A stretch of 64,000 bases of DNA from Apodospora peruviana (Eukaryota; Ascomycota; Sordariomycetes; Sordariales; Lasiosphaeriaceae): contig JAUEDM010000005.1 in assembly GCA_033439685.1 (NCBI GenBank), forward strand, positions 3,844,001 through 3,908,000, written 5' to 3'. The notes below the pieces were generated by a model. That model did no database searches, was not told the origin of the DNA, and was given only the letters and a program-made list of their open reading frames with translations. This document shows positions 12,498-24,211 of the stretch, one piece after another (position 1 is the first letter of the stretch; every line of letters starts with the position of its first letter). Both the position numbers and the translations under genes were made by a program.

Positions 12498-13284
12498 CTA
12501 ACTGAACTCGACGGGGCTAAAAGTGAAGTCGGGCTGGAGCGTCACGGTTGCGTTCGTATGGCCCTCCTGGAGACCTTGAGTCAAATCGATCTCGACGACT
12601 TCGCCCAGGTTGCTGATGTCAGTCTGCAGGCTGGTCGACGGCTGTTCGGAGTAGGCAATGTACACCTTGTTCACAGGGGCGATGGAGTACTTTTGGTTGG
12701 GGTTCGGCGCGAAGACGGCCACAGGCACGACTTGGTTGGTGCCCGGCACAGGGCTGCGGCATCCAATACCGCAATACAGGTTTGCTTTTTTATCATGAGT
12801 CAGTTAATCCGCGACGATAAAGATGATGGACAGATGAATTACGAGAACGTGTCTGCTTACGATAGTTTGACGGATCCCAGGTTTCGTTCATCGTGTTGAG
12901 AGAAAAAGCCCCAGAAACTGTGCTGTCACGAATATCGTCGCCGGCAAAGGCCAGCATCCCATTGTCCACGGTCAGTTTGAAGTCGGAACCAAGCTTTCCG
13001 TTCGACTCAGCCAGATGGACAGGCTTGCTGCTCTCCGAGAAGACGGCGACACCGCCGCTCGCGAGCGGTTCGGGGGCGGAGCCGCACACGGCATAGTACT
13101 CGCTGATGAGGACGAACTCGGCGAAACCGGTCCCGGGTGCTATCGCTGGCGCCGATCCCAACGTGCTGAGAAATACCTGACCGGTCTCGCCGCCGGTGAT
13201 CCGGGGCTTCGCGGTAAAGATCTGGAAGCTTTGGGGGAGGTGAGTTTTGTTGGCGATTTGGATGGTGTAGTGGATGCCAGACAT
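12498..13284 (-). CDS. Uncharacterised protein, tandem paralog A
   Basis: Two exons, 13284-12861 and 12784-12498, with a 76 bp intron (donor GTAAGC), giving 236 residues. The N-terminus MSGIHYTIQIANKTHLPQSF and C-terminus PDFTFSPVEFS match paralog B along the whole length. Shared landmarks are FQIF near residue 22, YAVCG in the middle, an NTM motif before the intron, YCG(I/V)G just after it, PVAVFAP, and a final SPVEY/F. The intron is in the same position and phase (phase 1) in both. There is no signal peptide or membrane segment. Alternating hydrophobic residues and many Thr, Val and Asn suggest a beta-rich fold. I do not recognise the family and infer no function. A TATA-like motif lies about 142 bp upstream of the ATG. 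Confidence 0.85.
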
Positions 13285-14331
13285 TTTGGACCAGGAGACC
13301 GGTCTTTGAGGATATGTTTGGAGGCTGGTGGACTGGGGATTATACGAAATGTGGTAAAGGTTGGTCAGAATGCAGGTGAACTGTGATTTCCGTCGAGATA
13401 AGTAGTCGGGTCTGGTATGTTTAGGTATATACCACCTCACCCTTATTCGCGCCTTGGCAGCCATCAGACATAAACCGCCACGCATTTTAACAAAGCGAGC
13501 TCATGCGACGTCTCGATCAGCCAGCCACAACTCGGAAAGACAGTCGGACAATAATAGCCCAGACTCGGCCTAAGATGTGATATTAGTGCAGGTGCATGGA
13601 ACACTAGAGAGTTTTGGAACTCTTCGTCTAACGCCGACAACCCATCATTGGCCAGCAAATAGACCACGATGATCTGTTCGGGGTATTAGTATCCGAACTA
13701 TTTATTTTAGCAGCCAGCCACGTGCTTGTCTCGCAGGTACACTTTAGCCGACTTTGGCTTTCAGCTTCTCACCGCTCCTGCTTGTTCTAGACCCTTCAGA
13801 TGTTTCAGCCGCCGGCCCACAGTTGTATGTCAGTCGCTAGTTCCAGAATAGTACCTTGACATGGTCGAGTTGTCCAGCGTCCGAAAAGCGTTGGTAAGAT
13901 ACCTTCTTTTGATTGGAAACCCAAGTGTTTGAAATTATGGCGTTGAATGTTGTAGGCACTGCGGGACAGATGATACAATTCCCGGTATGGATCTCTACGG
14001 CGAGCGTAACGATTAAGATAAAAAAAAACAAAAAAACAAAGCCATATGTGGAAAAGAACGATAAAGAACGAGAGCAAATAATCCATTTCTTTTGCCATCA
14101 CGTTAGGGTATCTAATGGCTGAAAAAGACAATGAAATTATATCCTTATCCCCCGAACAACACGACAAAGGAGTCCTGCAATGTGGGTTTAATTCTCTCAG
14201 ACGTAACAGGACACGACCAACAACACCCATACCTAACCACCAAGTCATCTGGCCGGGTCACCTTTGCCCCAAAATTCGGAAGATTCCAAAACCCAACATA
14301 CTACTCAAGGTAGCTACACTCACCTCAAGGA
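13285..14331. other. Spacer between tandem paralogs
   Basis: This 1 kb spacer contains the promoter of paralog A. A 147-residue minus-strand frame at 13805-14248 has a hydrophobic stretch but no family features, so I did not call it. Confidence 0.45.
13426..13431 (-). promoter_or_regulatory. TATA-like box of paralog A
   Basis: A TATATA hexamer on the minus strand about 142 bp upstream of the ATG at 13284. Its distance to the start codon is nearly the same as the one upstream of paralog B. Confidence 0.45.
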
Positions 14332-15104
14332 TTAAGGAGAGTATTCAACAGGGCTCCAGGTGCCTTCATTCGTGAGGCTCACGGTGGCGGTTGCCTCGGT
14401 CTTGTTGGAGAAGTCGATGATCGCGACGAGGCCGAGGGACGTCACGTCAGCCACAACACCCTGCGCGTTGCCGCCAGCAAGAATATAGAACTTGGGGGTC
14501 GGGGTAATGTTGTAGATCTGATTAGGTCCAGGAGCGAAGACGGCGACAGGCACCACAGCCGGACCGGGGCCCGGGACGATGGCGTCGCGACCTACGCCGC
14601 AGTAGCGATCGGCTAATCATCATCATATCAGTACAATTGTCCCATATGGCACTCAGAGGTCGGCGGGGGCTGGGAAGACAAACGGTAGTCCTGCACCTGC
14701 CATTGCGCGCCCATGGTGTTGATGGTGAAGCCGTTGGTGGCGGTGCTGCTCTGCGTGGTGGCCGACGTCACAAAGATGGGCGCCTGCTTGAGCGGGATGT
14801 CGACCTTGAAGTCGGACCCGGGCTGGGTCGGGGTCGTCATGGTGGCGAGCTCCGGGTTGACCGAGGTGATGACGACGTTAGGGTTCAGGGGGGCCGGGCC
14901 GTTGCCGCAGACGGCGTAGATGTTGCTCGTGATGGGGAACACGACGGTGCCTTGCGGATCCACCAAGGGAGCGGTCCCCCAGGTGTTCAGGAAGGCGCCG
15001 GTGGCAGGATTGCCATTGGCGTACTGCGGCTCGCTGGCAAAGATTTGGAAGGTTTGGTTGGAGTTGCTGCTGTTGGTGACGTTGATTGTGTATGGGCCGG
15101 ACAT
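14332..15104 (-). CDS. Uncharacterised protein, tandem paralog B
   Basis: Two exons, 15104-14684 and 14612-14332, with a 71 bp intron, giving 233 residues. The donor is GTTTGT, weaker than usual, but the junction gives QDYPDRYCGVGRDAIVPG, which aligns with SNYPNLYCGIGCRSPVPG of paralog A. The N-terminus MSGPYTINVTNSSNSNQTF has the same TI.V.N...QTFQIF pattern. There is no signal peptide or membrane segment; the protein is rich in Thr, Pro, Val and Asn and is probably beta-rich. The C-terminus ends GTWSPVEYSP. Same orientation, length, intron phase and promoter layout as paralog A indicate a local gene duplication. Paralog A has a second Cys after the junction (CGIGC) that B lacks. The family is not recognised. 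Confidence 0.86.
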
Positions 15105-15250
15105 GTTGACTGCTGATGTTTGTTTGGGAGGATGAGATGATGTGTCTTGGTTGAAGGGGTGGTAGGTTTTGGGTTCAGGAGAAGGCTGTTGTTGAGGCTG
15201 ACTGTGGTGTTGGGTTGGTTTTCAATTTCATGCCTGACGGAGAAGACAGC

Positions 15251-15258
15251 GCTTTTAT
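15251..15258 (-). promoter_or_regulatory. TATA box of paralog B
   Basis: TATAAAAG on the minus strand, about 147 bp upstream of the ATG at 15104. This is a consensus TATA box, and its placement mirrors that of paralog A. Confidence 0.55.
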
Positions 15259-16952
15259 ATTTGGCCACGACCTGCTATTGCTTTCAAAGGTAAACTATCT
15301 TTTCTCACACGAAGAGTATGGTACGGATTACTGCTATCATGATTCATCACCATCAAATAGCTGCGCACATCGTCGAGCCTTCCGAAGCAAACTCAGCAAC
15401 GCGGAAGCTGTATCTGCAGCCGAATCACATACATGTAATGTCACATATTGGCATTGGGACAGCGACGGGAGCTACCATGAACCAGACAATGACAATTCAA
15501 TTGGAGACAACGCAGGTTAACGCCGGGGAGCATGACAGGCCTCTGCTCTGCTGTTACACTGGCATGAGGTTCAGCCCAACAATAACGTGGCAGACGGCGC
15601 CACCACCCTCGATGTTAACATGCAAGGCTTCGGTGTCAGCCAGCCATAGCCAGTTCCTAGAATCCATAACACTGGAGGACGACAGTAACATACTTTTCTT
15701 GGACGGATGTTTTGCCCATTTGAGCCGGTCATGTAGTTATTCGTGAAATATGTATGAAGTCCAGGAAACTTCAGATGCTCAGTGTTCCCAAAGGGTCTGT
15801 TGGCGTGTGCCCAATGGCTAGCTGAAGAGGAAGATGTCTCACCTTTCCGGGTTACCTGCATGAATCACCAGGCATGTAACTTGAGAACAACGTGTTTCTG
15901 CAAGACTCCTTGCAACACCGCCCAAAGCTTTTGGAGTGAGTTTGAAGTTTACTTGAACTTTATGTACAGAATGTCCTACATAAGGTATTTGAAAGTGTCT
16001 GAAGTGGTGTAATGCGAGTATGGTATCAACCAATGGTGTGGCTCGCCACCAAAGGAAGATATTCCCACGTCCACTTGAAGACGCTAGACAAGCCACTGAA
16101 GCCACCATTCCAGACTGCGCACTTACATTGTGGATCGCAGGTGGAAGTTTTAAAAGGTTTAGATCAGCCACAAGTCTTCAGCAGTAGCGGTGAGGAGCTT
16201 TGAGCCAAAGTCGGCTGCAAACAAATAGCCTGATGGACTGATTCATTGTCTTCAGTTAGCTCTGTTCCGTTTTGTCGTAGAACTGCAGCTTCAGAAGTGG
16301 CAACTAACAATTGCTCCATGCAACCTACAACAATGGCACAAGCTTGGACGATTTCGGGGCATTGTCCGAGCACTACGAGGCGTTTCCTGTGGGCTCCAGA
16401 TTTGTGGCTGGCTGGTCATGCAGAATTCTGCAAGAACCGAACTATAGGACCAGAAACCATCGCATACAGGGCTCGATACACGTCACGATCGGTCTATCAA
16501 CCGAACTTGAGAACTCAAGTTGCTCGATACTATCATTGCCGGGGAAGCCGCACGAGCTCTGAAGCTCGCAGTATACTACTCGCCCACAGTTTCAACACAG
16601 CTTACAAGCTTTGGCGCACCGAGAAGCCACAGCAACGAGATTCATTATTCCTGCTCTGGTCAAGCTGCCTATCTAGTATATTCTTTGCCCAAGGGCTGGA
16701 CGATAAGAGCAGATACTTCTACCCAAGATGACGTTGGGGTGTCCCCTGACCGTCACCTCGCCAGACGGTGGAAGAAGAGCAAACCAAAAACGAGATACAA
16801 AACCATTGCGTAGCTTGTAGATAGAGAATACATACATCAACTCAAACTCCAGTGACACGACGTACTGTACAAACAGCCAACACTCCATCCCCCCAGCCCT
16901 GTTGAACCACCGCTCTTGCAAATAAGAGCAACGCCCTTCACTGCAGGTCTTA

Positions 16953-17010
16953 TTCTTGAGGCACAAGGTGTCCTTATTATCTTCCTGAGGCATAAAGTGT
17001 GCTCATTATC
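16953..17010. repeat. Two-copy 29 bp direct repeat
   Basis: Units at 16953-16981 and 16982-17010 agree at 24 of 29 positions by eye; four of the five differences are transitions. It lies in the 3' flank of the monooxygenase gene. Confidence 0.6.
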
Positions 17011-17190
17011 CAACGCCTCTGTGAGATCGCATCAATACTCCATGATGATAATAGCTTCTTCATTGGGGATTACCGGCTTTATCTCCTTGAACTAGAATAG
17101 TAAGACATCTACACGAAAATTCCACCACGATGGTCATACAAAATGAACAGACGAAACACTGCTTTCCAACTGTCCAAGTAAATCAACTCA

Positions 17191-19293
17191 CTACTTCTCA
17201 CCCGTCGCCGCACCACCACCACCACCAAACTTGGTCTCCCACTCCTCATTAATCCCCCTATAATCCTCTGGTCCGTAGGGATCATACATCTCAGCACCAA
17301 ACCCCTTCCCCGTCTTCCTATAAATCTCCAAACCCAAATCCTTCAGCAGCAAATCCAGATACGGCACCGCGTCGAAAATGAAGCTCGGAGCTTTACTTCC
17401 CCAGTCAGTCGGATACCGCCACTTTCCAAACCGATTATGCAAGACAGTCTGATACCGCAGCTCCTCCATTTGCGTCTCGTGGCCGACCGCCTTGGCCGGG
17501 TCGATCGCCAGTTTCCCGGAGAAATAGGCACTGATCCACAGCCCTTGCACATGTGCAGTGATGATATTACTGAAATTGGAGACCATACCAATGAAGGCCA
17601 CGTCTCGCGACCGGAGAAACCGTTCCGACGGCGGCACGATGAAGTGGTGCAGCATGTACGGCGTCAGCGGCGTGCAGGGCGTCACCTCATCGGCACTATT
17701 ACTGTCGATGCCCTTCGTCTCTGTGATGGGCACGTAGTTCTTATTCCACACCGGCTGGTCCTTGAGCCGCGGGAATCGGCGCAAGATCTCGTTATCGGCC
17801 TTTTCGAGCAGTTGCTGCTGGTTGGCCAGGTCTTCGGGTCTGGGGTCCGTCGCGTTAATCCTGTGCGGCAACCCCAGCTCCACGTCGATGCCCTCGGGCA
17901 AAAACTTCATGGGGGGAACATGTTTCCAGCCCGTGTTGGCGAGCAGCGCGTCCGACGCGAAGGACGTGCCGTCCGCCATGTGGACTCTGCCTGGGCTGAG
18001 GTGGTCGATTTCTCCGATATGGATCTTGATGTTCGAGTCAGGCCTCTTGACCAGCTCAAAAAAGTCGGTGTCGTAGTTGAGGATACTGAAGGACGTGGCT
18101 GTGAACATGGCCTCGGTCCAGGGTTTTAGTTTGGCCGTCTCCGGATGCGAGTCGTAGCCGTTGAGCGTGATGACGTCCCCGCCCAGCGTCTTCCAGAACT
18201 GGTTAACGAGGCCGCGGCCGACGGCGGTGCCGTGGTAGAAGTTGCGCATCTTGGTGTAGCCATCTGCTTCCCCGAAAATGCACGGGCTGAACCAGGTTAA
18301 GGCTCGGACGTCTATCATAGTGGTTTAGTAAGAGAGAGGGGGGGGGGGGGGGGGGGGGGTGAAGGGTGAAAAGGAGGTTTGTTGACATACTAGCGAGCTT
18401 TTCGATCCACTTCTTAAGGGGGGTCACAAATGAAGGAGAGATCCAACACGGGCCATGACCAGACGCTATTTCTCGAGTTATTAGCTTATTAGCTACAGTT
18501 GACAAGCGAAGACAAACAGAGCACATACACCGAATAACCCAGTTCACCTCCACGCCCGCCATGGCGTACGCATACGCGGCATCATACCCAAACTTGGTCG
18601 CGCCCAGCACGGTGACCGACTTGGCCGTCTTGAGGGTATCACGGTTCTGCCGGAACTCCTTGCTGTGGAATATCTTGCCCCCAAACGTCTCCTGGCCCTT
18701 GAAGTGCGGCAAGAAGGCGTCCGACGTCAGCCCCGTGGCGATGATAAGCTTGCGCGCAAAGACCTTTTTCTCATCCTTCCTCTTCGCGTTTGCCAGCGTC
18801 AAGACCCAACCGCCCTCGTCGGTGTCCTGATGCTCGGCAACAACGACTTTGGTATCGAACCGGATGAGGTCCGCAATGCCAAACTCGGACGCGTACGCCT
18901 TGAGATAGGTGTTGACGACCTCGCCGGGGATGTGTTCTTTCGGTTTAACGCCGAACCGCGCCGTGTCCATGGGGAAATCGGGATACTCGTAGGTCCCGAG
19001 CTGGTTGTTGCTCTTCAGGCCCGGGTACAAGCGGTGGTCGGCCCATGTTCCGCCCAGCGAGGACTCGCCCTCGATGATGGCCAGGGAGGATTCGGGTTGA
19101 GTGCAGTGATATTGCTTCGCGGCACCAAGGCCGTACCATCCTGTTGTTGGGCAAGAAATATCAGCAATTTTGCTGTTCTTCCGAGTTGTGTTGCCCACAA
19201 GCTTCGAGTCCTGCCGATTGTTCGGGCAGTTCATTCATTCAAGAAAAAGAAAAACTTACCGGCACCCACGACAACGCAATCAATGGTCTCCAT
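17191..19293 (-). CDS. FAD-dependent monooxygenase (class B flavoprotein type)
   Basis: Four exons: 19293-19260, 19140-18529, 18465-18391 and 18311-17191, giving 613 residues. Junctions restore GAGWYGLGAA (FAD-binding GxGxxG), NWVIRSSGHGPCW and KLANVRALTWFSPC. A second Rossmann motif (VTVLGATKFGYDAAYAYA) for NADPH and the fingerprint-like FGGKIFHSKEF place it among flavin-containing and Baeyer-Villiger-type monooxygenases. Stretches such as GGTWADHRLYPGLKSNNQLGT resemble monooxygenases of fungal secondary metabolism. It would use NADPH and O2 to oxygenate a small molecule; the substrate is unknown. Introns 2 and 3 both have GTATGT donors; intron 3 contains a run of 22 C before a TTACTAA-like branch site. 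A Gly run precedes the C-terminus. No backbone enzyme gene sits nearby. Confidence 0.88.
18338..18359. repeat. 22 bp homopolymer G tract inside an intron
   Basis: An uninterrupted G run on the plus strand, which is C22 in the transcript of the monooxygenase. It lies within intron 3 (18390-18312), between donor and branch site. Assembly length may be imprecise. Confidence 0.85.
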
Positions 19294-20558
19294 TGTGTCA
19301 ATCAACACTGGCTATTCCGTATGGCAACTGAGCTCGACTGTCTTTCGAGATTCGGTTCTCAGGAGCTCGCTCTTCGCTCTTACAGACGGAAGTCAACAAA
19401 GACGAAAAAACCTCCGAGGACCAGCGAAGAGAGGGGGACGATCATTGCCTTTCAGTGACGGCGATGCGATTATTACCACCTCGCTGGGAGAGGGTGGTGA
19501 GAGGCATCTCCTGACGCTAGCAAGGGTGTTCCAGAACGCCCAAGAGTGCCAAGGTCCGGGAGGAATGCCGCGAATGGGGGTAAACGGCACACAGACGAAA
19601 ATCCATTCAGGAAAGGTGCTTGTTTCGACCACATGTGATATGCAAGCCCCCAATTATTAGCGGGCATTGTCCAATACGAAGAGACTCCAACCCCACGCCG
19701 AGAGCAACAGTTCGCAACCAACCCAACTGCAGTTGCCGAGCTATTGTGGCTTGAATGCAATGTAACCCCGGGATATGGTCCCGGTCCTGGTGTGAACCAC
19801 AGACGTGTGCCGCAGAGACGCGTTCCTTGGAATCGATCCTTGAGACTGACAGATCTTTTGCTAGACTCAGGCAAGTTTGCTGCTACCTCAGTGCCGATTA
19901 TTACTCAAAGACCGTTAAGTCGGCAGCTTAGAGCCCTGTTGTCACTGTTATCACGGTTTCAGACCCTGGTGGTCACTTATCAGCCCACTGTGCCGGCCGA
20001 GGTGGTGGCTTACAGGGAGGTTATTGTGCAGGGTTGGTGATGTGCACGTTAACGACCCAATGGAGGCAAAATCAACGAAAAAGCACACCCCCGAAAGAGC
20101 ACACCCCCGCAGAGTGCAATGGTACTGTGCATGCTTATCCACTGGTAATGCTTATCGTTCGTGCTGAGAAAGAGAGAGCTGAGTGTTGGACCGACCCAGC
20201 AACTGTTTGGCCGCCGTTGCGTATTTCGCCGTTGCACCGTGTTAACCTGTCCCGGAGAGATGTTCCAGGCCCCTGGTGCCAGTCCAGTCTGACAGAAAAA
20301 AAGAAATCTGCATGTGATTGCAACTGCATGCGAACTCCCTTTCCAGCCGTTGAAGACTGCTCACGGTATTATGTCGATCGACAACTGGATGGTTGGGGGA
20401 ACGGAGACCATATTGAGTGTTAACTTGGCAAGTGCTTGGCTTCTAAAAGGGCGGTTGAGGAGACACAAGACTGGAGAAGAAGACCCTTTCTTCTTCACCC
20501 TCACTTCATTCATTTAACCTACTACCCGAGCGATCTTGGCCAAACTGCACACGACATC
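19294..20558. other. Divergent intergenic region
   Basis: This separates the divergently transcribed monooxygenase and rhodopsin-fold genes. A direct repeat of AGCACACCCCCG occurs at 20082-20093 and 20098-20109. I find no coding sequence. Shared regulation of the two flanking genes is possible but not shown. Confidence 0.5.
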
Positions 20559-22069
20559 ATGTCTCAGGCCGGTCCACCGCTTGATCCCGCTGCTGCTGCA
20601 GCTGCGCAGGCCGCAGCTCAGGCTGCCATGCAGCAGTTCACCACCGAGGCCTTCACGCTCCTTGCAGTCGGTCTTTCCGTCACTATCCTTCGCACATATG
20701 CTCGCATTAGAGTCGTTGGCCTCAAGGGTCTTCAAGCAGATGACTTCTTGGCCTGGGTTGGAGTAGTCAGTTCATTACTCCTTTATGCTTTGTTTTCTTT
20801 TCTTGTTTCTCCCTTTGCTGACTTCAAGTTTGTTCCCCCAGACCTTCTACGCCATCGAATCCTGTCTCGCGTACTCGGTTGGAGCGGTGGCTCATGGCCT
20901 CGCAAACAACGGCATGACCGACGAGCAACGATTCAATCTTTCCCCCAATGACCCAGAGTACGGCCTAAGAGTCACCGGCTCCAAGATCCAAATCGCCGGA
21001 TGGTCGAGCTACTCGGTGTTGCTTTGGGCACTCAAAGGATCCCTTTGTTTCTTTTTTCTTCGGTTGACGGTACGTGTTGACGGACCCCCTTTTCTGTCGT
21101 AGGGTTCGGCGTTGACGTCGTCAACAGGCAGGATTAGGCCGGGGATATCGGATACGCATCTACATCGGCTTCGGCCTCCTCATCGCCAGCTTCATGGTCG
21201 TCGTTCTGAACCTTTTCCTGGCATGTCGTCCCTTCTACAGGTACTGGCAGATCTTCCCGAACCCGGGAGAGGTCTGCCAGCCCGCCATCTCGAACCAGGT
21301 CGTCTGGGTCTACTTCGCCTTCAACGTGACGACAGACCTGTACCTGATCTCAATCCCGGTCCCGATGCTGTGGCAGTCAACGCTGCGACCCATCAAGAAA
21401 GCGGGCTTGATCTTCCTCTTCAGCGGCGGCATATTTGTCGTCATCTGCGCCACTTTGCGCTGTGTTCTCATCGTCACCGACCCGGTCAACGGCGCCCAAC
21501 TCGCCGGCTCCTGGGCCGTCCGCGAAACTTTTATCGCGGTGGTCACGACCAACCTGCCCATGATCTTCCCGCTGCTCAAGATCTGGCTCACCCCCTTGCT
21601 CGGCTCGCTGCTCACCAGCTTGCGCTCGACCACCCACAAACTGGACGACAAGCCGAGCAAGGGCTCCCTTGGATTCGGTGATAAAGGCAGCAGCGTCCCG
21701 AGCTGGCGTCGTCGTCCCGGCGGACCGCCGACCGCGAACCCCATCACCAACATCACTTTCAGCGAGAGCGAGGAGCACATGGTCGACGGGGTCAAGCTGC
21801 AGAGTATGCAGACCACGTGGAGCGATTCCAGCACCACAAATGTTCCCGACCCCAAAAGTGCTGCTGCCAACATCCGGAAGCATGTCCAGGTGTCTGTTGT
21901 GAGCGAGGAGCGGTCACGGGTCAGCCACGACCGCCATCGCAAGAGTATGCCTCCGGGGCCTGGGGATGGGAGCGAGGAGGAGGAGCCGACCTTGCCTGTG
22001 CAAGGGACGTTTGCGTTCGCCAGGGGCCCGAGCCGGTCGAGTTACAACGTTGGCGGGAACCACGTCTGA
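20559..22069 (+). CDS. Rhodopsin-fold integral membrane protein (PTH11/SAT4-like)
   Basis: Three exons: 20559-20765, 20842-21069 and 21128-22069, giving 458 residues. After an Ala-rich start come membrane segments in the order typical of fungal SAT4/PTH11-related proteins: TLLAVGLSVTILRTYARIR, LKGLQADDFLAWVGV, FYAIESCLAYSVG, YSVLLWALKGSLCFFFLRLT, RIYIGFGLLIASFMVVVLN, VVWVYFAFNVTTDLYLISIPVPMLW, IFLFSGGIFVVICATLRCVLI. The cytosolic tail of about 170 residues is polar and probably disordered. Some relatives act as non-canonical GPCR-like receptors in pathogens, but most are of unknown function. The first intron uses a weaker GTCAGT donor; the second acceptor was placed at CAACAG|GCAGG because it alone restores LRLTAGLGRGYRIR. 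Confidence 0.85.
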
Positions 22070-22460
22070 AGCTAGGGTAGCTGTGGTGAGGGCACAACCG
22101 GAAACCGGTAGCACATACTTCGTACATATAGAGCACAGAGTTGGGCAAAAAGACGAGGTTGGGACAACGACTTTTGTACACGTGTAGATAGATAGATAGG
22201 TTCATGTTCACGACGGTCTTTTCTGTTTCCCGCTTAGACGAAAAATAAAAGTCATTCATCTCATCGTGCTCCTGCATGTAAGTGGAGAGGTATCCCACGG
22301 GGGCAAACATTTATCCTCCCGCCCAAGAGAGCAAATAGGATAATGACGTACATCAGCCTCTGCAGGAGACGACTTGGTCATGAACATACGCTGACATGTC
22401 TATACTCATGCCCCTAACAAACCTGCAACGACTACATACTACCAACAAGATTCAACAAAT
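22070..22460. other. Short convergent intergenic region
   Basis: It lies between two convergent genes and probably holds both 3' UTRs. A (GATA)-type short repeat occurs near 22188-22199. Nothing else is seen. Confidence 0.5.
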
Positions 22461-23485
22461 CTACTCCATCCCCAATCGCTCCTTAACAATCCTCTTCAGC
22501 CCCTCCCTCCCAATCCCCTTAATCCCCAAAAGCCCATTATCCCTAACAGGGAAATACCCACCCCATCCCTCCCCAATAAAAGCCCGATTGATAAACATGG
22601 CAACAACCTCCTCGCTCCTATCCCCCTCCGCCCACCTTTTTCTCGCTTGTGCTTCCAGCTCCTCGGTCCGGGAATACGTAACCGTCCAATCCTTCCCCTT
22701 TCCAACCCCCTCCAACTCTACTAGTGTGTCCTTGGCAATGCTGACAATATCATTCTGCGTAGTCTCGACACTCGAGGTCCTGACAGGCCTGTTGGCCGTC
22801 TCTTCCAAATTCATCAACACCCCCACCACCGCCTGAGCAACATCCTCATACGTGGTCGCACAGAACAAAACATCGCCCCCGTCCTTGATATCCGCTCTCC
22901 GATTCTTGACATCAACAATGAAATCGAGCGTCCAGTCCGCCGCCAGGAAACTCGCGTTCTGGATCGTCGTCCACGAGAAAGATGGGTGAGAGACAGCCAA
23001 CTGCTCACACAGTGAACGGATAGCGATTTTAGGTTGGTAGATCGGTATGGTCGCGAGAAGCGGGTTGAGTGTGTCGTTGCCGTACTCTGAGGGGATGAAG
23101 CGTTTCACTGTGCCAACGTTGGCGGCTGCTTTGACGAGAAGGGTTTGGTTGGAGATGGCGTCGAAGGAGAGGGCTGAGACGGCGGCGTCACAGCCGCGGA
23201 GGGCGGATTCGAGTGATGACAGGGAGGAGTAGTCGACTTGTTTGATTATGATTGAGCCTGGGGGGAAGGGGAGGGGGCGACTGGCGTCGCGGGTGAGGAC
23301 TGTGATTTTGGTGAAGAGGTTGCTTGCGAGGAGATGAGTGACAATGGGTCGACCGATTGTTCCTGCTGCCTTTTTTTTGGGTGGTTCATTGTTAGTGTTT
23401 GGTGTGTGGTTGGGACTAGGGAGAGGTAGAAAGTAAGAAAGGTGATTTGTACTCCCGCGACAGCTACGTTTTTGATTGTCGTCAT
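22461..23485 (-). CDS. NmrA-like NAD(P)-binding protein (isoflavone-reductase-like)
   Basis: Two exons, 23485-23453 (11 codons) and 23369-22461, with an 83 bp intron, giving 313 residues. Splicing joins MTTIKNVAVAG to AAGTIGRPIVTHLLAS, rebuilding the GxxGxxG dinucleotide site at the N-terminus. Further family signs are VSALSFDAISNQTLLVKAA, KRFIPSEYGND and the SWTTIQNASFLAADW region. These atypical short-chain reductases bind NADPH and either reduce aromatic or phenylpropanoid-type substrates or act as redox sensors. The substrate cannot be told here. The intron follows the Rossmann-loop Gly, as is common in fungal members. Confidence 0.88.
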
Positions 23486-24211
23486 GATGAAAAGTAGTTG
23501 TTGCTACCAGTTTCTTGAAAGGGAATTGTTTGAAGGTAATTACTTGGTGCAAGATTTACTCAGATATCACCATGTTTTGCGTGTGAAGACCTCTGACTTT
23601 ATCTCTTTGTGCAGAAGGAGGGAGGATATTTGTTCGTTCATGTTTGCCTATTTCTGTACGGAATACTCTGTCCTCAACCTGCACCGGACGTTGAAAGATT
23701 TCGTCACCTCTTACACACCGCCATCTTGATCTCCACGTCCGAGTCGGCCGATGGTCGGACGCAATGTCACGGCCATTAGTGTCCTTGATATCTTGTCAGG
23801 GCACATGTCGGTGAGCAAAGTTCACGTTGTCATCTACCAGTAAGTATCGCTGCAGTCACTTGACACATCACGCATGCAGACCAAGACAACGGTGAGTATC
23901 CGTAAGGCAAGGCTTGTAGAACCGCCACATCCGCATCGTGAAAGTAAAAGATTTGGAAGCCGACAAAGTTTAATTCCCTGACTTCGGAGTGAGTACCGTG
24001 CATGAATGTGACTGCAGTGAGATTACGGAAGTATTTCCGCCCAGTAAATCCAATCTTGACGTTGCTCAGGGGTTGATATTGAGGGGTCTGGTGAGCACGC
24101 CGATCCTATGTAACGAGAGGTTTTCTTTTTCAAAGGTTCAGGTACCTAGGTAATCATACCTGTACTGTACTGTGTCCGGGGTTGCATTGCAGGTAAAAGA
24201 CTTCTGCCGTG

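Larger units (their letters stand above)
15105..17190. other. Intergenic, about 2.1 kb
   Basis: This holds the promoter of paralog B at its left edge. The rest has only scattered short frames on both strands. A two-copy 29 bp direct repeat lies at 16953-17010. I find no gene I can support. Confidence 0.5.

Noticed and set aside
13805..14248. 147-residue minus-strand frame between the paralogs
   Set aside because: Its composition is unlike a gene, it has a poly-A/T-derived hydrophobic stretch and no motif.
15839..16171. 110-residue minus-strand frame
   Set aside because: No domain, no plausible splice partners, and a weak start context.
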